From: Candidatus Abyssobacteria bacterium SURF_5
GTDB taxonomy: Bacteria; Abyssobacteria; SURF-5
Assembly (NCBI GenBank): GCA_003598085.1
Contig: QZKU01000032.1
Location: 1-53,389 of the forward strand
Direction: 5' to 3'
Length of the DNA: 53,389 nt
Made by a program: the position numbers and the translations under genes. Below the pieces are notes generated by a model that was not told where the DNA came from, did no database searches, and saw only the letters and a program-made list of their open reading frames with translations. Of this stretch, positions 44,801 through 53,389 are shown one piece after another (the stretch's first letter is position 1; each line of letters opens with the position of its first letter).

Positions 44801-45742
44801 CACTTGTACCAGCTCAAGGTCTCGGATAAGGACATTCAAGCCGGCCTGGAAAAGCTTCTGCTTCAGACCCAGGAAAGAGAAAATGTGCTGCTCGCTCACA
44901 AGGAGCAGTCACTCGACCTGCTGAAAAAAGGAGATGAACTCCCGCCCGGCGTCATCAAAATGGTGAAAGTATACGTTGCCGCAAAACGCAAGCTCTCGGT
45001 CGGCGATAAGATGGCCGGCCGCCATGGAAACAAGGGCGTCGTTGCCAAGATCCTCCCCGAGGAGGATATGCCCGTCCTTCCCGACGGAACGCCGGTGGAA
45101 ATCATTTTGAACCCGCTGGGCGTGCCTTCGCGGATGAACGTGGGCCAGATCCTGGAAACTCACTTGGGATGGGCAACCAAGAAACTGGATATGAGGGTCG
45201 TATCGCCCGTATTCAGCGGCGCCAATGAGCAGGAAATCCGGGCATTCCTCTCCAAGGCCGGATTACCGGAAGAGGGCAAAACCGTGCTCTCCGACGGACG
45301 CACTGGAAGGCCGTTCGACCAGGAAATCACCGTCGGCTACATTTACATCATGAAGCTGGCGCACCTCGTCGACGACAAAATCCATGCCCGCGCTATCGGA
45401 CCATATTCCCTGGTCACCCAGCAACCGCTGGGCGGAAAGGCGCAGTTTGGCGGTCAGCGATTCGGCGAAATGGAAGTGTGGGCGCTCGAGGCATACGGAG
45501 CGGCCAATATCCTCCAGGAACTGCTTACCATCAAGAGCGACGACGTCACCGGCCGCGCCAAAGCGTACGAGGCGATCGTGAAAGGACAGCAACATCTGGA
45601 GACCGGCACGCCCGAATCCTTCAACGTGCTTCTCAATGAGATGCAGGGGCTGTGCCTCGATGTTCAAAAACTGAAAAAAGTCGAAGATGGAGAGGATACC
45701 CCGCCACGCATAGTCGGACCCTTCGGCGGAGACCTCTCCTGA
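41879..45742 (+). CDS. rpoB: RNA polymerase beta subunit
   Basis: This is the 1287-residue catalytic beta subunit of RNA polymerase. It starts [14 protein letters not shown] with GGGGG about 9 nt upstream. The rifampicin region is intact ([29 protein letters not shown]), so it looks like a susceptible form. [13 protein letters not shown] and [14 protein letters not shown] are conserved catalytic and C-terminal parts. The last part binds beta-prime. No rplK-rplA-rplJ-rplL genes lie upstream. rpoC follows after 30 bp. Confidence 0.97.
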   Translation: MAVKKATSKERYTFSKIPDIIELPNLIEVQKESYDTFLQMDTPPDARVNEGLQAVFTDVFPIISHDGLSSLEFVSYSLSAPKYSVAECQKRGMTYAASLKAKIRLVLYEEDSTGNKQPIAIKEQDVFVGELPLMTEKGTFIINGAERVVVSQLHRSPGVCFEEKQHPSGRMLLSGRIIPYRGAWVEFEFDINDVLYMHIDRRTRIVATAFLRALGYEKDEEILHLMYDFEEVRLGQVKAMTEGARFDIDSLIDRTLAKDVVDPATGEIIAASREKITKRTLTAMQEAGIKDIWLLKFKTPNETMALLKTLDADHIKTTSDSLIEMYRRMRPGDPATVNTAKTLFEKTFFDPSRYNLSPVGRYKINRRLNLDIPMETLTLRPEDVIETIRYLIRLKNGEGSIDDIDHLGNRRVRSVGELLANQIRIGLVRMERTIKERMNFQEMDAVTPQSLINPKPVSAVIKDFFGRSQLSHFMDQTNPLAELTHKRRLSALGPGGLSRERAGFEVRDVHPTHYGRICPVETPEGPNIGLMASLSTYARINKFGFLETPYRKVEKGRVTEKIDYLSAYEEDRYVIAQANAPLDKRNRFVNEYALCRHLGDFKLMPADKIDYMDVSPKQLVSVAAALVPFLEHDDANRALMGSNMQRQAVPLLVAEAPLVGTGLEMVTAKNSGAVIVAHHSGTVESVTAERIIVRRRGTAPGESVAQEDIYWLQKFVRSNQGTCINQRPIVKEGDKVKKDEIIADGPATDGGELALGRNVLVAFMPWEGYNFEDAILVSEKVVKEDMFTSIHIEEFEIESRDTKLGREEITRDIPNVSEEALKDLDEDGIVRIGAEVRYGDILVGKVSPKGETELAPEEKLLRAIFGEKAENVRDASLRVPPGVEGTVIDVKVFSRKERGQGEKAKVSEKREQRKIEEKYEYEITRLHAECMEAAKKLLDGSRASNDVVDGKTEEVVFKQRHIIRAEDIEKASYAHLYQLKVSDKDIQAGLEKLLLQTQERENVLLAHKEQSLDLLKKGDELPPGVIKMVKVYVAAKRKLSVGDKMAGRHGNKGVVAKILPEEDMPVLPDGTPVEIILNPLGVPSRMNVGQILETHLGWATKKLDMRVVSPVFSGANEQEIRAFLSKAGLPEEGKTVLSDGRTGRPFDQEITVGYIYIMKLAHLVDDKIHARAIGPYSLVTQQPLGGKAQFGGQRFGEMEVWALEAYGAANILQELLTIKSDDVTGRAKAYEAIVKGQQHLETGTPESFNVLLNEMQGLCLDVQKLKKVEDGEDTPPRIVGPFGGDLS

Positions 45743-45772
45743 TATAGGATAATTTTTGAGGGGGTAGAAACC

Positions 45773-49864
<4,092 letters not shown>

Positions 49865-49880
49865 AACAAGAAGAAGGGGC

Positions 49881-49909
49881 TTGACAAGAGGCTCTCGAAT
49901 CAGTATACT
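49881..49909 (+). promoter_or_regulatory. strong str-operon promoter
   Basis: A perfect TTGACA (49881-49886), 17 bp, TATACT (49904-49909). The start would be near 49916. This drives rpsL-rpsG-fusA-tuf independently of rpoBC. Confidence 0.85.
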
Positions 49910-49946
49910 AGAAATCTGTGCCCCATGCGGGTGTAACTGTAGCCCT

Positions 49947-49972
49947 TCCCGGCATTGCACGTGCAGCCGGGA
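49947..49972 (+). promoter_or_regulatory. rpsL leader hairpin
   Basis: The leader of about 90 nt contains a stem TCCCGGC (49947-49953) paired with GCCGGGA (49966-49972). Between the arms lies the palindrome TGCACGTGCA (49956-49965). It has no T-run, so it is not a terminator. It could be a ribosomal-protein-binding or mRNA-stability structure; that role is inference. Confidence 0.45.
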
Positions 49973-50004
49973 GCGCAAAACCATTAGAGGTGGGAGAACT
50001 TACA

Positions 50005-50376
50005 TTGCCCACAATCAGTCAATTGGTGAAACAAGGGCGCTCACAGCCGAAAGTGAAAACGGCGGCGCCAGCCCTGCAGAGATGTCCCCAACGGCGCGGC
50101 GTCTGTACCAGGGTCTACACCGTGACTCCTAAAAAACCTAATTCGGCCCTCCGAAAAGTCGCCAGGGTTCGACTTACCAATGGGATCGAGATCACTGCTT
50201 ACATCCCGGGCGTAGGTCACAACCTGCAAGAGCATTCGGTTGTCCTGGTGCGGGGCGGGCGAGTTAAGGATATTCCGGGCGTTCGTTATCATATCGTGCG
50301 CGGAACTCTCGACACGATGGGTGTGCAGGATCGCCGCCGCGGACGCTCGAAATATGGAGCGAAACGTCCCAAGTAA
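50005..50376 (+). CDS. rpsL: 30S ribosomal protein S12
   Basis: S12 is a decoding-centre protein. Length is 123 residues from TTG 50005, normal for the family, with AGGTGGGAG upstream; a longer frame to 49918 adds non-homologous residues. [16 protein letters not shown] and [13 protein letters not shown] keep the Lys residues linked to streptomycin response, so it looks like the susceptible form. The C-terminus YGAKRPK is conserved. Confidence 0.96.
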   Translation: MPTISQLVKQGRSQPKVKTAAPALQRCPQRRGVCTRVYTVTPKKPNSALRKVARVRLTNGIEITAYIPGVGHNLQEHSVVLVRGGRVKDIPGVRYHIVRGTLDTMGVQDRRRGRSKYGAKRPK

Positions 50377-50497
50377 GGACGCGAAGCCTTATTTTTTACG
50401 GCACCACGAGTTGCCCTCACGGCGCCGGGAGTTACGGGATCCCACACGAAGTGAGCAACGTACGTGATGCCGATTTTTATTGTCAGGAGATAGCCAG

Positions 50498-50968
50498 ATG
50501 CCTCGAAGGAAAGCAGCAGTAAAACGGGCGCCTCTGCCCGACCCGAAATACAATAGCCAGCTGGTTTCCAGCTTTATCAGTACCCTCATGGCGCGCGGAA
50601 AAAAAAGCATTGCTGAGGAGACCGTCTATGCCGCACTCGAAATCGCGGCTCGACGCCTGAACACCGACGTCCTGGACGTCTTTCACAAAGCGCTCAATAA
50701 CGTGAAGCCCGTTCTCGAAGTGAAATCCCGCCGCGTCGGCGGCTCTACCTATCAGGTGCCCGTCGAAGTGAGATCGGAACGGCGAACCAGCCTCGCCATG
50801 CGCTGGATCATCAGCTTCGCGCGCCAGCGAAATGAGAAGACCATGCAGGAAAAATTGGCAGGCGAGTTTATGGACGCCTATAAGGGCGAAGGATCATCAA
50901 TTAAGAAAAAAGAGGATACCCACAGGATGGCCGAAGCGAACAAGGCATTTGCCCATTATCGCTGGTAA
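50498..50968 (+). CDS. rpsG: 30S ribosomal protein S7
   Basis: S7 starts assembly of the 30S head and is the usual feedback regulator of this operon. It has 156 residues from ATG 50498, which follows AGGAGA. Features are [41 protein letters not shown] and the C-terminal [14 protein letters not shown]. The gap to rpsL is 121 bp, as in other str operons, where a regulatory RNA between S12 and S7 is known in E. coli. I cannot identify that structure here. Confidence 0.96.
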   Translation: MPRRKAAVKRAPLPDPKYNSQLVSSFISTLMARGKKSIAEETVYAALEIAARRLNTDVLDVFHKALNNVKPVLEVKSRRVGGSTYQVPVEVRSERRTSLAMRWIISFARQRNEKTMQEKLAGEFMDAYKGEGSSIKKKEDTHRMAEANKAFAHYRW

Positions 50969-50990
50969 TCGGCTTTGACAGATATTAATT

Positions 50991-53165
50991 ATGGATAACG
51001 CAGCAGCAGGAAAAATAAACGGCAAAGGAAATACGCCAACGGTCGGCCGTGGGCGCACGCAGTCTGGTATGCCTTCACGAGATAAAATGGATCGGCGCCA
51101 TCCTCTGTCACACACGCGCAATATCGGAATCATGGCTCACATCGACGCCGGCAAGACAACGATCACCGAACGGATCCTCTACTATACCGGCCGCACGTAC
51201 AAGATGGGCGAGGTGCACGAAGGCGCCGCAGAGATGGACTGGATGGAACAGGAAAAGGAGCGGGGTATCACCATCACTTCCGCTGCGACCACCTGCTATT
51301 GGAAAAACCACCGCATCAATATCATCGATACGCCCGGCCACGTCGATTTCACGGTCGAAGTCGAACGGTCTCTGAGAGTGCTCGATGGCGCCATTGCCGT
51401 CTTTGACGGCGTTGCCGGAGTCGAACCGCAAACGGAAACAGTATGGCGGCAGGCCGATAAATACCGGGTTCCCCGCATCGCATTCGTCAACAAAATGGAC
51501 CGCGTCGGCGCAGACATGGACATGTGCGTCAAATCGATGCGTACCCGCCTGGGCGCCAAACCCGTCGCCATACAGATGCCGGTGGGCCGCGAGGAAAGCT
51601 TCTCCGGGATGGTCGACCTCGTCTCTATGAAAGCTTATCATTACGATGATGAGAGTCTCGGCGCAACATATGATGAAATCCCTGTGCCCGCCGAGCTTGC
51701 GGCTGCAGCCGAGGCCGGACACCACGCCATCATAGAGATACTGGCCGAAGAAGATGACGAAATCACCGAAAAGTACCTCGAAGGAAAAACAATACCCCAG
51801 GAGGAGATCGAGGCCGCCCTCAGACGCTGCACGCTTGCCGGAAAACTGTTCCCCGTCCTGTGCGGAGCCGCCTTCCGGAACAAAGGCATCCAAATTCTTC
51901 TCGACGCCATCATAAAATATCTGCCGGCCCCGATAGACGTATTACCGGTGCAAGGATTTTCTCCCACAAAGAAGAAGGATGAACTCCGGCACCCGAGCGA
52001 TGACGAACCTTTCGCCGCTCTCGCATTCAAGGTTATGAACGACCCGTTTGTCGGAAAGTTGACTTACTTCCGTGTCTACTCCGGAACCGCGAAAACGGGT
52101 CAGATGATTTATAACCCCGTTCGCAGAGGGAGAGAGCGCATCGGAAGACTCCTCCTGATGCATGCAAATAAGCGGCAGGACGTGACGGTGGTACGGACCG
52201 GAGATATCGTGGCGGCAGTCGGCTTTAAAGACACCACTACCGGGGATACCCTGTGCGATATCAATCATCAGATTGTCCTCGAAAGCATGAAATTCCCGCA
52301 ACCCGTCATCTCGGTCGCTATCGAACCGAAGACGAAAGCAGACCAGGAAAAATTGGCGACGGCCCTGAGGAAGTTGGCCGATGAGGATCCCACTTTTAAA
52401 GTCAAAGTGGACACGGAGACCGGCCAGACAATTATCGAGGGCATGGGGGAACTGCATCTGGAAATCATTATCGACCGCATGCTGCGTGAGTTCTCGGTCA
52501 CAGCGAATGTCGGAAAACCCCAGGTCGCATATAAAGAGAGCGTCACAAAAGCCGCGCAGGGAGAAGGAAAATTCATCAGGCAAAGCGGCGGGCGCGGACA
52601 GTACGGCCATGTCAAACTGCGGGTCGAACCGCAGGATCGCGGGAAGGGATTCGAGTTTATCAATAACGTGATCGGCGGAGCCATTCCCAAAGAATATATC
52701 ACTTCGATCGAACGAGGGGTCCAAGAAGCCCTTGAAAACGGTATTATCGCCGGATATCCAGTCGTGGACGTCAAGGTTTCGCTGCTCGATGGGTCATATC
52801 ATGAGGTTGATTCCTCCGATCTTGCATTCAGGATCGCCGGCTCAATGGCTTTTCGCGATGCCGGCTCAAAAGCCGACCCGCAGTTGCTCGAACCGATTAT
52901 GAAGGTCGAAGTCGTCGTGCCCGAAGTTTATATGGGCGACGTGCTCGGAGATATAAACTCCCGACGGGGGCGCATCGAGGGAATCGAGACCCGCGGGAAC
53001 ACGAAACTGGTGAACGCCCTCGTTCCACTGGCAGAAATGTTCGGGTACGCGACCGATCTGCGGTCGAAAACACAAGGACGGGCAACCTATACAATGCAGT
53101 TCTCTCACTATGGGATCATGCCCAAAACCTTGGCTGATTCAATTGTCGAGAGGATAACTGGATAA
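50991..53165 (+). CDS. fusA: elongation factor G
   Basis: EF-G is the translocation GTPase. G1 AHIDAGKTT, the switch II DTPGH and NKMD are present, as are the domain IV segment [12 protein letters not shown] and the C-terminal domain V. The frame from ATG 50991 encodes 724 residues. The usual family length (about 690-700) is given by ATG 51069 or 51087 ([19 protein letters not shown]), so the first 26-32 residues are probably not translated. No start has a strong ribosome-binding site. It is followed by tuf, the normal str order. Confidence 0.95.
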   Translation: MDNAAAGKINGKGNTPTVGRGRTQSGMPSRDKMDRRHPLSHTRNIGIMAHIDAGKTTITERILYYTGRTYKMGEVHEGAAEMDWMEQEKERGITITSAATTCYWKNHRINIIDTPGHVDFTVEVERSLRVLDGAIAVFDGVAGVEPQTETVWRQADKYRVPRIAFVNKMDRVGADMDMCVKSMRTRLGAKPVAIQMPVGREESFSGMVDLVSMKAYHYDDESLGATYDEIPVPAELAAAAEAGHHAIIEILAEEDDEITEKYLEGKTIPQEEIEAALRRCTLAGKLFPVLCGAAFRNKGIQILLDAIIKYLPAPIDVLPVQGFSPTKKKDELRHPSDDEPFAALAFKVMNDPFVGKLTYFRVYSGTAKTGQMIYNPVRRGRERIGRLLLMHANKRQDVTVVRTGDIVAAVGFKDTTTGDTLCDINHQIVLESMKFPQPVISVAIEPKTKADQEKLATALRKLADEDPTFKVKVDTETGQTIIEGMGELHLEIIIDRMLREFSVTANVGKPQVAYKESVTKAAQGEGKFIRQSGGRGQYGHVKLRVEPQDRGKGFEFINNVIGGAIPKEYITSIERGVQEALENGIIAGYPVVDVKVSLLDGSYHEVDSSDLAFRIAGSMAFRDAGSKADPQLLEPIMKVEVVVPEVYMGDVLGDINSRRGRIEGIETRGNTKLVNALVPLAEMFGYATDLRSKTQGRATYTMQFSHYGIMPKTLADSIVERITG

Positions 53166-53209
53166 CTTCCTGAAGGAAGATATTTGGAAAGGACAGGAGG
53201 CGGCAATAC

Positions 53210-53389
53210 ATGGCCAAGCAAAAATTCGAGCGGACGAAGCCGCACGTAAATGTAGGCACCATTGGACACGTGGATCACGGGAAGACCACGTTGACATCGG
53301 CGATCACGCGGTGCCTGTCGAATAAAGGGCTTGCGGACGTAAAGAAATTCGAGGACATCGACAACGCGCCCGAAGAGCGGGAGCGGGGG
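53210..53389 (+). CDS. tuf: elongation factor Tu, 5' part (cut by window end)
   Basis: This is the first 60 codons of EF-Tu: [27 protein letters not shown] with the G1 motif GHVDHGKT. The frame is open to the end of the window. AGGAGG lies about 9 nt before the ATG at 53210. It follows fusA by 44 bp and completes the str-operon order. The rest of the gene lies outside the window. Confidence 0.95.
   Translation, partial: MAKQKFERTKPHVNVGTIGHVDHGKTTLTSAITRCLSNKGLADVKKFEDIDNAPEERERG

Overview
The window comes from a bacterial chromosome, most likely an uncultured Gram-negative lineage of moderately high GC. The evidence is a lipoprotein, a GT51-like protein, an FtsH-FolP-GlmM-PdxJ-NnrD housekeeping run, bacterial rpoBC and str-operon genes, and a mix of sialidase-like, enolase-superfamily and Gfo/Idh/MocA genes of the kind common in Planctomycetes-, Hydrogenedentes-, Omnitrophota- or Abyssubacteria-like genomes. 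I cannot fix the phylum from sequence reading alone. Several near-consensus sigma-70 promoters (TTGACA-like, about 17 bp, TATAAT-like) are visible and help to define transcription units. I saw no tRNA, rRNA, CRISPR array or intact transposase gene.

Layout. 1-5.1 kb (minus strand): a VWA-FHA membrane protein, a divergent GT51-like transglycosylase, an Asp/Glu racemase and a multi-pass membrane protein. 5.4-11.5 kb: an accessory catabolic stretch with a small unknown protein, a sialidase/BNR-repeat secreted protein, an enolase-superfamily enzyme, a Gfo/Idh/MocA oxidoreductase and an M20 peptidase; a 123-bp MITE-like element lies between the last two. 11.6-15.4 kb (minus strand): a four-gene operon (ATP-grasp, amidohydrolase, metallo-beta-lactamase fold, SDR) read from a strong promoter at 15.4 kb. 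15.8-24.3 kb: a housekeeping run with a small protein, tilS, hpt, ftsH, folP, glmM, pdxJ and nnrD. These cover tRNA-Ile2 decoding, purine salvage, membrane proteolysis, folate, amino-sugar precursor, vitamin B6 and NAD(P)HX repair.

24.5-35.3 kb: a glycan/lipid-like locus that starts at an extended -10 promoter. It holds a GT2 polyprenyl-type glycosyltransferase, a flippase-like LPG-synthase-TM protein, an unusual 849-aa alpha/alpha-toroid-like protein, a second GT2 enzyme, a B12-binding radical SAM enzyme, a zinc-finger/TM/TPR-like fusion, a GT39-like membrane protein and a convergent sugar 3,5-epimerase/cupin. This is the best candidate here for an undescribed pathway, although its product cannot be named. 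35.5-41.6 kb: a DUF2267 protein, a lipoprotein with a possible sigma-54 promoter and a clear terminator, a magnesium/cobalt-chelatase-type AAA pair (ChlI/ChlD-like) with no large chelatase subunit in view, a DUF1858 protein and a YkgJ cysteine-cluster protein.

41.9-53.4 kb: rpoB-rpoC from its own promoter, then rpsL-rpsG-fusA-tuf (the str operon) from a near-perfect promoter with a structured leader. tuf is cut by the window end.
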